Positions 22,590 through 31,649 of a stretch of DNA of 64,000 nucleotides are shown here, piece by piece (within the stretch, counting starts at the first letter, position 1; each line of letters starts with the position of its first letter). The notes below the pieces were generated by a model. It was not told the origin of the DNA. It was given only the letters and a program-made list of their open reading frames with translations, and did no database searches. Origin of the DNA: Cepaea nemoralis. Its lineage: Eukaryota; Mollusca; Gastropoda; Stylommatophora; Helicidae. A program made the translations under genes and the position numbers. The stretch spans positions 1 to 64,000 of the forward strand of contig JACEFZ010012579.1 of NCBI GenBank assembly GCA_014155875.1. The letters are read 5' to 3'.

Positions 22590-25500
22590 ATGGCCACCCC
22601 TCAACAGAAAGAAGGCTACCCGTGTGTTATCTGTGAGAAAGTATTCAAGGAAAAATACACGCTAAACCATCACACTAAGACAGTTCACGCCACCATTGAT
22701 GAAATGCTTAAATGTCATATATGCGGCACACCCTTTAATAGAAAATACAACCTACAAAGACACATACGTACATTCCACCAGACAACCATAGACACTACAC
22801 CCGCACCATCATCATCAGCATCATCATCAACACCATCATCATCAGCATCAGCACCAGTAGCATCAACATCGCGTAAAAGACCAGCCTCAACACAGACACA
22901 CAATGCTAAACAGCAGAAACAAGACACAAATATTCTAGAGCAGTTAGCACACGAGGAAGCAGCCCTGTTAGAAGCCGAAGAGTTATATGCATTACACAAA
23001 CTTCCACTACCGATGCAACAGACATACAGGGCCAACTGGGAAGCCATCAAAACACACCACAAAATCAACAAGCATCTGTCTATCTACACGTTCTTTATTA
23101 GTCCATTGACACAGCACCCTATCAATTGGACCTCTACCTTGAATAAGATCTTCAATACTCAAACTACTCGCTTCAAAATAAACCTCAGCCACCACAGCGT
23201 CCTTCGACACCGAGAGACACAAGACCTTCACTTCTTCCATGAATCAGCCAACAACGCCTCTGTACTAAATCTCCCACATCTCATAAACAACAGACAGGAC
23301 TTTGACACATTTATCAACACCGTACACGAACACGATATTCTTACATATGCTACCCAACAACGGCCAGACACCAAGTACACAATAGAAACAGTAGCGGCCA
23401 CATCCTTTTATGTTTTTCATATTCCCGAGTTCCCCATAGGTTGTTGCTTAGCTGATATTCCCACACACATCACACAAAATAAAGCCATTAACACACTGCA
23501 ACAAGACTCTAGCCTTAAACCATACTCAGATAATTTTTGTTTCTTCAGAGCCCTGGCGTTATTTAGAGGTGCTAAAGTTAAGAATCTTACGAAAGACACA
23601 CGGGATTTAACTGAGCAGTGGCGAAGACATCAAAATATACCTTCTTTAACTAATTTTCCCGGAATTAAGCTAATTGACATGCCTATTTTAGAGCAATGTT
23701 TTGGCCTTAATATCGATATTTTTGAGTTCAACGAGACCCAGGTTCTGATCCACAAACTTAGAAGTAGTGGGAAATATGAAGCAACCTTAAGACTATTATT
23801 GTTTAAAGATCATTTCATGTATATTAAGGATATCATTAGGGCATCTCGGACCTTTGGTTGCGATAAGTGTGGGAAGTTATGGAAGGAATTTTGGAGGATG
23901 GAAAAACACCGTAAAAACTGCAATGGGGGTAAGACTAAAGAGTGGTTTAAAGGCGGGGTGTACAACCCACCACAGACCATATGTGAAATACTGTCAAACC
24001 ATGGGCTCAAAGTAGACCCTGGCTATGTATATCCATACAGAGCCGCCTTCGACTACGAATGTTACTTTGAAAGTAATAATCTGCCCAGGGAAACCAAATC
24101 GACAAAATTCTTAGCTAAACACATACCCCTTAGTTGTTCAGTAGCTTCCAATGTCCCCGGGTTTGAATCGCCTGTATGCTTCATCTCATCAGGTGACCCC
24201 CAGGAGTTAGTGGACAGAATGTTTGAGTATCTGAATCAAGTCGCTGAGAAAGCATATTCAGAACTACGAGTGGTTTTCGATGGGGTATATAATACATTAG
24301 AGGAACGACAGGAAACCAAACTAATTGATAGGTTAGATGGTTATCTAATGGAATTACCGGTGCTGGGGTTCAACTCAGGGAAATACGATCTTAACATAAT
24401 TAAACCATTTTTAATCTCGCACTGTGTAAAACAATCCCCTTTAAAATTTGTAGTGAAAAGAAACAATAACTTTATGTGTATCGCCACTGAAAAGCTAAAA
24501 TTCCTAGATATTAGCAACTATTTAGCGCCAGGGTTCAGTTATGCAAAATATTTAGCGGCATATGGCATCACCGAGACGAAAGGCCAGTTTTGCTATGAAT
24601 ACATCACACACTTAGATAAATTAAAGGAAACACAGCTACCCCCACACGCAGCCTTCTTTTCCAAACTTAAAAACACCAACATTACAGAGGCAGAGTACCA
24701 AGAATGTCAGAAGGTCTGGGGCAAGTACCAGATGAAGACATTGAAAGATTTTCTAATCTGGTACAACAACAAAGATGTCGATCCCTTTCTCAGTGCCCTA
24801 CAAAAACAGGTTACGTTTTACGGTGAGTTAGGGGTAGGCATGTTTAAGGATGTCATTTCTGTCCCCGGGATCACATTAAAATATTTGTTTAGGACCCTCC
24901 CCAAAGACATCTCCTTTTCCTTATGTGGTATTCGACAGAAAGAGGTACACGACACTATTAGAAATAACATTGTAGGGGGACCCTCAATAATCTTTCATAG
25001 ACACCATGAAAATGACATAACAAGCATTAGAGGTAGACAAGATAAACCAGTTCAGAGTGTAAAAGGTTATGATGCTAATGCCCTCTACCTGTGGGCTATC
25101 ATGCAAGAAATGCCCACCGATTTCCCGACTATTAGAAAAGCAGACAATGGGTTTAGAGCACACAAGATAAACAAATTTGCACGACAGAGTAGGGAGTGGT
25201 TAACGTGGGTACAACACACAAAACAGATAGAATTGAAAACACAGTTTAGTGGGGGTGAAATGGCATTGGGTGATAAGCATATTAGAGTAGATGGATGGGA
25301 TAAGAAGAATACGACAGCTTACCAATTCCATGGTTGTTTATTTCACGGACACCCCGACTGCCCCTTGACCAAGAATAGAGATGTTAATCCCGTAAACAAC
25401 AAAAAGTTGACAGACTTATTTGCCAAGACACGACAGATACATAACTATCTAGTTAAAGAAGCTAACGTTAGTGTAAAAGAAATGTGGGAGTGTGAATGGC

Positions 25501-26801
25501 AGACGCTAAAAATGACTGACAGTGACCTAAAAGAGTTCATAAAGACCAACTTCCCAACCGCCAAACCCTGGTTTGAGCGCTTCCCCATAACCCAGACGAA
25601 GATTCTAGAGGCTGTAAAAACCGATACACTTTTTGGGTTAGTCGAATGTGATATAGAGGTGCCAGCTGACCTTAGAGACCATTTCTCAGAGATGACACCC
25701 ATCTTCAAGAACATTGAGGTGGGTAGAGAACATATAGGTGACTTTATGCGTACGTACGCCGAGTCACATAAATTGTTGACAAGTGCCAGACGGACACTTA
25801 TAGGTAGCTATAGCGGGGAAAAAATTTTGTTGGCCACACCATTACTAAAATGGTACTTGACACATGGTTTAGTGGTCACAAACATATACCAGATCATTGA
25901 GTATACGCCTGTTAGCTGCTTTAAAAGGTTTGGGGATAAAGTGTCGGATGCCAGACGCGAAGGTGACATTGATGATACCCAGGCCATTAAGGCCGAGACG
26001 ATGAAGTTGTTGGGTAATGCAGCCTATGGCAAGACCCTAACCAATAAGGCCAAACATACAGATGTATCTTACTGTAAGAGTGATGATACAACCAAGTTAG
26101 TGAACAATCCCTTGTTCAAGAAATTGACTCCACTGACCGACGATATCTGTGAGGTTGAATGCTTAAAAAAGAGGACAGTATGGGATCTCCCTTTACAGAT
26201 AGGCTTTTTCGTTTACCAGTACGCCAAATTAAGAATGTTAGAGTTTTATTATGATTTCATAGATACATTTATTGATAGGCAAGATTTTCAGTTATGTGAA
26301 ATGGATACAGACAGTTTGTATTTAGCGCTAAGCACACCCACACTAGCCGAAGCCGTTAGACCACACCTTAGAGAAGAATACACTAAAGTCTATAATTCCT
26401 GGTTCCCGGCCGAGACATGCCCCAGTCATGAAGTTAGTGATGATACATGTCAGGCCTGTAAGAGTGTTAGAATCTATGAAAGGAGAACCCCTGGGTTATT
26501 TAAATTAGAATATGAGGGGACAGGAATGGTGTCCTTGTGCAGTAAAACATACCATTGTTACGGAGAGTACAATAAAACAAGTACAAAAGGACTCACCAAA
26601 CAACACAATGCACACTTAAACAAAGACACATTTTTAGAGGTACTCGACACACAGACAGCTAGTGGGGGGACAAATGTCGGTTTCAAAATTCAAGACTCTG
26701 CCATGTACACATACACACAACACAGAAATTCTCTATCTTATTTATACATTAAAAGACAAGTACACCCAGACAATGTCACCACCTCGCCGCTAGACATTTA
26801 A
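22590..26801 (+). CDS. POLB: Polinton protein-primed-type DNA polymerase B with N-terminal zinc fingers
   Basis: 1,403 residues; the start is a good ATG (AATATGGCC). Two C2H2 fingers open the protein (about residues 9-33 and 40-64), followed by a Ser/Ala/Pro-rich linker. A third Cys/His finger-like cluster (about 420-443) precedes the exonuclease: ExoI FDYE (D488, E490), ExoII GFNSGKYD (D600), ExoIII YNNKDVD (about 725-731). Polymerase motifs follow: A YDANALY (827-833), B K1139...N1143..YG, C DTDS (1239-1242). All catalytic acidic residues are present, so both proofreading and polymerisation look intact. The family replicates Polinton DNA, probably by protein priming at the TIR ends. It is the only plus-strand gene of the element and converges on the capsid block. 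The N-terminal DNA-binding fingers are a notable addition. Confidence 0.96.
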   Translation: MATPQQKEGYPCVICEKVFKEKYTLNHHTKTVHATIDEMLKCHICGTPFNRKYNLQRHIRTFHQTTIDTTPAPSSSASSSTPSSSASAPVASTSRKRPASTQTHNAKQQKQDTNILEQLAHEEAALLEAEELYALHKLPLPMQQTYRANWEAIKTHHKINKHLSIYTFFISPLTQHPINWTSTLNKIFNTQTTRFKINLSHHSVLRHRETQDLHFFHESANNASVLNLPHLINNRQDFDTFINTVHEHDILTYATQQRPDTKYTIETVAATSFYVFHIPEFPIGCCLADIPTHITQNKAINTLQQDSSLKPYSDNFCFFRALALFRGAKVKNLTKDTRDLTEQWRRHQNIPSLTNFPGIKLIDMPILEQCFGLNIDIFEFNETQVLIHKLRSSGKYEATLRLLLFKDHFMYIKDIIRASRTFGCDKCGKLWKEFWRMEKHRKNCNGGKTKEWFKGGVYNPPQTICEILSNHGLKVDPGYVYPYRAAFDYECYFESNNLPRETKSTKFLAKHIPLSCSVASNVPGFESPVCFISSGDPQELVDRMFEYLNQVAEKAYSELRVVFDGVYNTLEERQETKLIDRLDGYLMELPVLGFNSGKYDLNIIKPFLISHCVKQSPLKFVVKRNNNFMCIATEKLKFLDISNYLAPGFSYAKYLAAYGITETKGQFCYEYITHLDKLKETQLPPHAAFFSKLKNTNITEAEYQECQKVWGKYQMKTLKDFLIWYNNKDVDPFLSALQKQVTFYGELGVGMFKDVISVPGITLKYLFRTLPKDISFSLCGIRQKEVHDTIRNNIVGGPSIIFHRHHENDITSIRGRQDKPVQSVKGYDANALYLWAIMQEMPTDFPTIRKADNGFRAHKINKFARQSREWLTWVQHTKQIELKTQFSGGEMALGDKHIRVDGWDKKNTTAYQFHGCLFHGHPDCPLTKNRDVNPVNNKKLTDLFAKTRQIHNYLVKEANVSVKEMWECEWQTLKMTDSDLKEFIKTNFPTAKPWFERFPITQTKILEAVKTDTLFGLVECDIEVPADLRDHFSEMTPIFKNIEVGREHIGDFMRTYAESHKLLTSARRTLIGSYSGEKILLATPLLKWYLTHGLVVTNIYQIIEYTPVSCFKRFGDKVSDARREGDIDDTQAIKAETMKLLGNAAYGKTLTNKAKHTDVSYCKSDDTTKLVNNPLFKKLTPLTDDICEVECLKKRTVWDLPLQIGFFVYQYAKLRMLEFYYDFIDTFIDRQDFQLCEMDTDSLYLALSTPTLAEAVRPHLREEYTKVYNSWFPAETCPSHEVSDDTCQACKSVRIYERRTPGLFKLEYEGTGMVSLCSKTYHCYGEYNKTSTKGLTKQHNAHLNKDTFLEVLDTQTASGGTNVGFKIQDSAMYTYTQHRNSLSYLYIKRQVHPDNVTTSPLDI

Positions 26802-26984
26802 CGTTCACGCCATTGTCCTGCTGAGGTTGCTGCTTATTAGTGTAAAATATGTATCATAAGGTGGATATGTAAAGACTTTTGTGTGTGTACATAGCATTGT
26901 ACTTTTTTATATTGATGTACATATGTTTAAAATCATCATATAGCCTTGATTATGATTTGCAAACTGTTGAGTGAGTGTTATGAC

Positions 26985-26990
26985 AATAAA
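26985..26990 (+). terminator. poly(A) signal after PolB
   Basis: AATAAA 184 bases past the PolB stop. Another lies at 27223-27228. Confidence 0.45.
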
Positions 26991-27637
26991 ATTGCTTATG
27001 CTTTGTTACTTTATGTTATTGATTTTGTAAGTTGTTGACTGTCACATGTTTCCCCCTGTTGGATTTTCATTGAAGACTATTTGTAAAAAGATTGAAAAGT
27101 TTTAATGTGTTTTGTAAATGAATGCGCTGAAAATATACATTGTGATATTACTATCATTGTCATATCTGTTGAATATATTTTGTACACTATTGAATATGTA
27201 TCCCATAGTGGACTTGTTGAAAAATAAAAGAGTTATGAAAACCAATATTGCTTTGTTTGTTGTTTATTTCAGTGGTATGACTGTCGTTTTCATCTCTTTC
27301 TTGCCTTGTTTTCATGTCGTTTTCATCCTGTGTTCAGTCTTTCTTGTTTCGTCGTGGTTTGTAGCACCAGGTTGTTTGTCATGTTGAATCAGTGTTGACT
27401 ATGGTTCAAAGCTGTGGACCAATTGAGACAGACAAAACACACAGTGGTACAGTGAGACAAGAACAAAAGTCACAATTATACAAACGAACCAAGAACAATA
27501 TCACACAAGAACAGAGACATACACACAAGTACATTACCACAAAGAGATACCAATACATTGGACTACAACAGATCTGCAAACATATACAATAATGGAACAA
27601 AAAAAATAACAAAGTCAAAGTTTTTCGTTTTTTCTTT
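26991..27637. other. convergent intergenic region
   Basis: About 650 AT-rich bases between the ends of the plus and minus gene blocks. It holds poly(A) signals and a short hydrophobic plus-strand frame (27118-27387) that I do not accept as a gene. Confidence 0.45.
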
Positions 27638-27643
27638 TTTATT
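27638..27643 (-). terminator. poly(A) signal of the minus-strand gene block
   Basis: AATAAA on the minus strand, 16 bases past the stop of the last gene of the block. Confidence 0.5.
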
Positions 27644-27658
27644 TTCATAGACGAATAG

Positions 27659-28318
27659 TTATACACGTTGTCTCTTCTTTCTTGGGTCCCCTAGTGTTAT
27701 ACAATTGTCTGCTTGGTCATCGGTAGCTGGTCTCTTTGCTGGTGGGCTCTGCTCACACATCGGGCTATAGGTTGGTTGACCATTAAACATCTGGCTGTCG
27801 GGTACATCAAACATATTGGGATAGTTGTCATTGGCTGTGTAGTTATCGCCTGCTGGGTAGGCAGACATCTGGTTATTTGAATCGTCACACATCTGGTAGG
27901 TTGGTTGAATACTGTAGACGGGATAAATGTTGGCGGCTTGGTAGTCTGGTTGGACTTGTACATCATTAGTGACTGGCTTGGCTTGAGCACGCTTAGTCCC
28001 TGGTTTACGTTGGTTAGTGAATTGTTTGACTTGAACACTGTTAGGACCTGGCACGGTTGCGAGTCTGTCAAAATCAGCTAGAATCCCACTTTGCATCGAT
28101 ATCAATTGCTCGTATTCCTGTCGAGTAAATGTCAGACCCTGCTTGGTGGGATACTTTTTATCAGATTCCCCAAAGAAGCGACGAACATGCAATGTAGTCG
28201 CACCTCTGAACGATGAAACAAATACTGCCTTGACACCATCCCCCACGGGTCTAACAGTTTCACCGCCACGAGTCATATAGACGCAGTTGGCAGGCACGGT
28301 CTTGAGTTCGGTAGTCAT
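27659..28318 (-). CDS. Polinton protein with PC4-like ssDNA-binding motif
   Basis: 219 residues from the ATG at 28318. The frame is open a further 26 codons to the protease stop, but with no ATG there. Residues about 31-77 read VKAVFVSSFRGATTLHVRRF, then a charged turn, then KQGLTFTRQEYEQL. That pattern (V-x-V-S-x-F-x-G, a short strand with arginines, G-[IL]-[ST]-[LF]-[ST] and a helix) is the layout of the PC4/SUB1 ssDNA-binding domain. The C-terminal half is Gln/Asn/Pro/Tyr-rich and low-complexity, ending in a basic KKRQRV that could be a nuclear signal. It is the last gene of the minus block, after the protease. A role in replication or late transcription is inference. The PC4 link rests on motif reading and needs a profile search. 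Confidence 0.6.
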   Translation of the reverse strand: MTTELKTVPANCVYMTRGGETVRPVGDGVKAVFVSSFRGATTLHVRRFFGESDKKYPTKQGLTFTRQEYEQLISMQSGILADFDRLATVPGPNSVQVKQFTNQRKPGTKRAQAKPVTNDVQVQPDYQAANIYPVYSIQPTYQMCDDSNNQMSAYPAGDNYTANDNYPNMFDVPDSQMFNGQPTYSPMCEQSPPAKRPATDDQADNCITLGDPRKKRQRV

Positions 28319-28392
28319 CTTCGGTTCACAATAAGCGAGTGTTACCAACCACGGGTTTATATACCCGTAGTTGAGCCACTGATAAACCGGTT

Positions 28393-28905
28393 TCAACGAG
28401 AACTATTCAAAACCAGTTGACCTACATTAACTGGCAACAGCTGCGTGACCTTTCTGGCCGGGCTGACTAATCGACCTACAAGCCGGTCATTGACCCTTTG
28501 TTTATTTGAAAACACCTGCAGAATACGCGGCATACTCGCCCCACGACATTTCCGCTTGATGAAATAGATAGCGTAAAGACCACAGGTGTTACTCAGTACA
28601 TCCTGTAAGACACGCGTATTGTACATTAGCGGTCTAACCGAATGTTTCTCCACAAATTTTATTATGTCGGGATGTAAGGGTGGTAAACCAAAAGAATCAA
28701 AGTATTCATATTTGCCTAACCCGTCATAATACAGAGCAACCCAGTGGGACCCAGGTTGATTACTAGGGTCTGTGTTTACCACCAAAGCAACTGGTTTAGT
28801 TCTATCTATTTGTCTAGGCAACTGATCGCGAGCACATACTCTGATCTGGACCCGGCGAACATATCTATCAGCTAACAGTATGTGGGTAATCTGTTCTGTA
28901 TCCAT
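28393..28905 (-). CDS. PRO: adenain-like cysteine protease
   Basis: 170 residues, C5/Ulp1-fold maturation protease of the adenovirus type. The catalytic set is in order: H54 in GSHWVALYYD, D70 in YEYFDSFG, Q101, and C108 in SNTCGLYAIYF, with the adenain spacing of seven from Gln to Cys. In this family the enzyme cleaves capsid and core precursors during particle maturation. Its ATG abuts the stop of the major capsid gene (TAATG, one-base overlap). All catalytic residues are present. Confidence 0.93.
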   Translation of the reverse strand: MDTEQITHILLADRYVRRVQIRVCARDQLPRQIDRTKPVALVVNTDPSNQPGSHWVALYYDGLGKYEYFDSFGLPPLHPDIIKFVEKHSVRPLMYNTRVLQDVLSNTCGLYAIYFIKRKCRGASMPRILQVFSNKQRVNDRLVGRLVSPARKVTQLLPVNVGQLVLNSSR

Positions 28906-30215
28906 TATGAAGCGTAATCTGTTAGTACTTGTCTGGTCTTGGAAATTTCAATTATTCCGTCGTGCTCGGCGTAGACGATAACTTGTAATGGTTCTGGGGT
29001 GGGTGTATTAAACTTAAATTCCAGTGTTAGAGGACCGGTCCTCGGCATCTCAAACTGATCTCCGTCCAGTAAACTGGGACTCAGGTCAAAGGCATACAGA
29101 GTATAGCCATGTTTATACTGTGTATAATCAATTGAATTACCGGCGTCTTTACCCACCAGACCCATGGCTAGATTGGTACCAAAAAAGGCTCGTACGTATT
29201 GATTACGTTCAAAGTCAATGGTTAACGGTTTGCTGGTGGCCGATCGTCCATCGACAGTTACGTTCAGATACGTCAGTCCAAAGGTTTGAAAATTATAAGG
29301 ATTAGCCTTGAAGGTACCGTTAAAGGCGGCTGATGTAATAAGACCAATCACTATACGAGTGGGTGTTTGACTCATAAACAGATTGTCTTGGGTATGAGAT
29401 AGCATTCCTTGTGGGATAGCTAGTGTTTTCAATGCCACACGCTTGATCGGTAGTTTCGCGTTGGCTCTCATCAAGGCTTTCTCATGGGCGAGAGCGATGG
29501 CCGGATTTAGTTTGGCTTTACGAACCACCAGAGTGGCATGTGTTATAATAGATGAATAACCAACAGCACCGTCGGGGGCCAAGAGGTTAAAGGTGGATTT
29601 CGAAGGGGTCAGCTTAATTTTCACATCCACGCCGTTTATCATGTAGCGGTCTTGCACAAAAATGTCGGCGTGTAGTCGACCCATCATATCTATTTCTTGA
29701 CTCTCACTGGCTAGTTCTCGTCTTGTTTTTAATCCTTTGTTGTTATCACCTTGAGTCTCATGGAGAAACTTGGCTGTATCATAGTAATAGAGGGCTGCTG
29801 AGAGATGACTTTTCTTGGCTTCCTCTCCATGGTTCAGAGTGGCCTCCAAGTAGGCTCTATACGGGTATGTATTTTCACTGGGGGTGATTAGCGTGTCGTT
29901 GAGTGAGACGTCTACTTGAGAAAACAGACTGTGGAGGTAATAGTTGACTGGAGCGACGTCGGCCGTGGGTGGTAGTTTGTCACCATTGGGTAGTGTGACT
30001 TTAGCTCTGACGTGTAAGAAAGTGTTAAACAGGTCCAGATACTCTTCACTGGCACCAGAGATGGTAAATTCTATAGGTGCGCCTGGAGCTAGTGACGCGA
30101 GTGGGTGTATCTCCACACACTGCCCCTCTTCTACCACCGTCTGTGTGGGAGGCACAGTGAACAGATCCAGACCAGAATGAAGACACTCACAAGAGTTGGG
30201 GTGAATCAGAGCCAT
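28905..30215 (-). CDS. MCP: major capsid protein, double jelly-roll type
   Basis: 436 residues, rich in beta-strand-like segments. Recognisable Polinton capsid phrases are DLFNTFLHVRAKV, NYYLHSLFSQVDVSLND, PYRAYLE and FFGTNLAMG, ending in LEFKFNTPTPEPLQVIVYAE. It corresponds to the Polinton PY / hexon-like protein, the double jelly-roll capsid subunit that would assemble the shell. Size is in the lower range for the family. It sits between the pVI-like gene and the protease with one-base overlaps at both ends. No break is visible. Its presence supports a virus-like life cycle for the element. Confidence 0.9.
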   Translation of the reverse strand: MALIHPNSCECLHSGLDLFTVPPTQTVVEEGQCVEIHPLASLAPGAPIEFTISGASEEYLDLFNTFLHVRAKVTLPNGDKLPPTADVAPVNYYLHSLFSQVDVSLNDTLITPSENTYPYRAYLEATLNHGEEAKKSHLSAALYYYDTAKFLHETQGDNNKGLKTRRELASESQEIDMMGRLHADIFVQDRYMINGVDVKIKLTPSKSTFNLLAPDGAVGYSSIITHATLVVRKAKLNPAIALAHEKALMRANAKLPIKRVALKTLAIPQGMLSHTQDNLFMSQTPTRIVIGLITSAAFNGTFKANPYNFQTFGLTYLNVTVDGRSATSKPLTIDFERNQYVRAFFGTNLAMGLVGKDAGNSIDYTQYKHGYTLYAFDLSPSLLDGDQFEMPRTGPLTLEFKFNTPTPEPLQVIVYAEHDGIIEISKTRQVLTDYAS

Positions 30216-30661
30216 TATGCGAAGATATCCGAGTACTTCTTCTTATGAGCTCGGCGAGCTGCGGAGGTTATTTTTATACGTTTACTAGGTTCACCAGGTG
30301 GCGCTGTCCGTCTCTTTCTTCTAATACCGCTACCTGATTGGCTAACATGCTCGACAGCTCCTTTCAGTAAGCGTTGACCGGCTTGCTTAGCGTGTTCTTT
30401 AAAGGCTTCCTCAACATTCCTACCAGCTAAGGCGTCTTGGGCCACTTTCAGTCCGGTACCGACACCTTCTCTGAGTAAGGCCTTACCGCCTGTCTTTAAC
30501 CAGGGTAGAATCGTGCGACCGAGACCACTGAAGAAACTACCGATACCACGTCCTCTCTGACTTCGACCACCCACAAACACTGGCATGCCATGTCCAGCTT
30601 GGTTGCAGTAAAAGTCTTCGTACAGTTTGGGATTTCGACGTAGCGCCACGTATTTCACCAT
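30215..30661 (-). CDS. basic pVI/PX-like virion protein
   Basis: 148 residues, strongly basic. N-terminal MPVFVGGRSQRGRGIGSFF is followed by an amphipathic Gly/Leu-rich stretch (SGLGRTILPWLKTGGKALL) and a C-terminal KRRTAPPGEPSKRIKI. The layout is that of the small Polinton/adintovirus protein compared with adenovirus pVI or pX: a core or membrane-active component, often cut by the viral protease. FVGG-R is near but not exactly an adenain site. It joins MCP and penton genes by TAATG contacts on both sides. Exact function is unproven. Confidence 0.7.
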   Translation of the reverse strand: MVKYVALRRNPKLYEDFYCNQAGHGMPVFVGGRSQRGRGIGSFFSGLGRTILPWLKTGGKALLREGVGTGLKVAQDALAGRNVEEAFKEHAKQAGQRLLKGAVEHVSQSGSGIRRKRRTAPPGEPSKRIKITSAARRAHKKKYSDIFA

Positions 30662-31389
30662 TATTCCAGGTCTGACTGTTTCCGAGTGCGAAAATGTAGC
30701 GTTAGCACTGAAGTTCCAGCTGTAAATGAGATCGTTGTGCCCGTATCGGTGGTTAAAAGGATTTCCACCATGTCGAAGGAGTACCGACTCAGTGGGACAT
30801 AGTGGGGTTTGTCGTAGGCGCGAAACACCGAGTTCGAGAGCTGATTCATGATCGGGACCGTTCTTAGTAGTGGGACCATGACGTCTCCGACTGGTCTTGC
30901 CGCTATGAGATCGCAGTAGACGTAGACATTTTGCAGGTCGTTATTTACATCTATCCCCCCTTCATCTTCAATTATATCTAATATCTCATGCAACTTTTCA
31001 CTAAAGGTAACAGTGGCCCCGGGCTCGAGTATTTTTACACTGACTTTCTTTGCTGCCTTGTTGAAATGGAATAGAACACAGAGCTGGTCGTCCACCTTCC
31101 GATCTTTCATTAGTCGATTCAGCACAGCTATAAATGTGTCTGGTGAGTTGTAGAGACCTGGGGGACATGTCTTTCTTACTACTTCTCCATTGGGTGCGGT
31201 GTATCTTATCCAGACTTCATTCTCTAGCACGTTGCAGCAGTAGTTGGGAAATTGAATTTCGGCCAGACCCACTTCGTATTGTTGACTCACCTCAATAGTC
31301 TGCGGTAACTTGACGAAATAGTGACCTGGAGTGTTGTTGGGAAACATATTCGGTGAAGCATTGCTCGGTAATGTCACGAAGAAACTCAT
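30661..31389 (-). CDS. minor capsid (penton-like, single jelly-roll) protein
   Basis: 242 residues. The opening MSFFVTLPSNASPNMFPNNT, then FVKLPQTIEVSQQYEVGLAEIQFP, and the late VRRTVP-like VPLLRTVP and HYVPLS are typical of the Polinton minor capsid protein, which would occupy the capsid vertices. Its stop overlaps the next start by one base (TAATG), and its own start overlaps the upstream stop (ATGA). It looks intact. Confidence 0.85.
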   Translation of the reverse strand: MSFFVTLPSNASPNMFPNNTPGHYFVKLPQTIEVSQQYEVGLAEIQFPNYCCNVLENEVWIRYTAPNGEVVRKTCPPGLYNSPDTFIAVLNRLMKDRKVDDQLCVLFHFNKAAKKVSVKILEPGATVTFSEKLHEILDIIEDEGGIDVNNDLQNVYVYCDLIAARPVGDVMVPLLRTVPIMNQLSNSVFRAYDKPHYVPLSRYSFDMVEILLTTDTGTTISFTAGTSVLTLHFRTRKQSDLE

Positions 31390-31649
31390 AGTTTAGGGTT
31401 AGGTAACATGTAACCCAGACAACTACTCATTAGCGCAATCCACACCTTACCCTCGGTTGCTTCGATGTCGCTTCGAGACAGATTGAATAGTGATACAGCA
31501 ATGATGGTATATATAACTACCATCTGACAGAAGAAGACAATCTCTGTTCGCGGCACCCGTTGACCAAAAAACGGCCAGAATGAGGTTCTTTCGCTGGGTG
31601 AGTTATTTTGTGGGCGCAGTACAGTAGTTTCCACAATGTCTTCGTCCAT
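31386..31649 (-). CDS. small conserved Polinton membrane protein
   Basis: 87 residues with two hydrophobic segments: about 36-57 (IVFFCQMVVIYTIIAVSLFNL) and about 70-85 (VWIALMSSCLGYMLPNP). The phrase SSCLGYxLPNP before the C-terminus recurs in Polintons I know, next to integrase. It lies directly after integrase (TAAATG, no gap) and overlaps the penton-like start by four bases. It is probably a membrane-associated particle or assembly component; the function is unknown. Confidence 0.7.
   Translation of the reverse strand: MDEDIVETTVLRPQNNSPSERTSFWPFFGQRVPRTEIVFFCQMVVIYTIIAVSLFNLSRSDIEATEGKVWIALMSSCLGYMLPNPKL

Noticed and set aside
27118..27387. 89-residue hydrophobic plus-strand frame between PolB and the minus block
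   Set aside because: AT-rich and overlapping a poly(A) signal; no motif or neighbour logic. It could be a tiny membrane protein, but the evidence is too weak.
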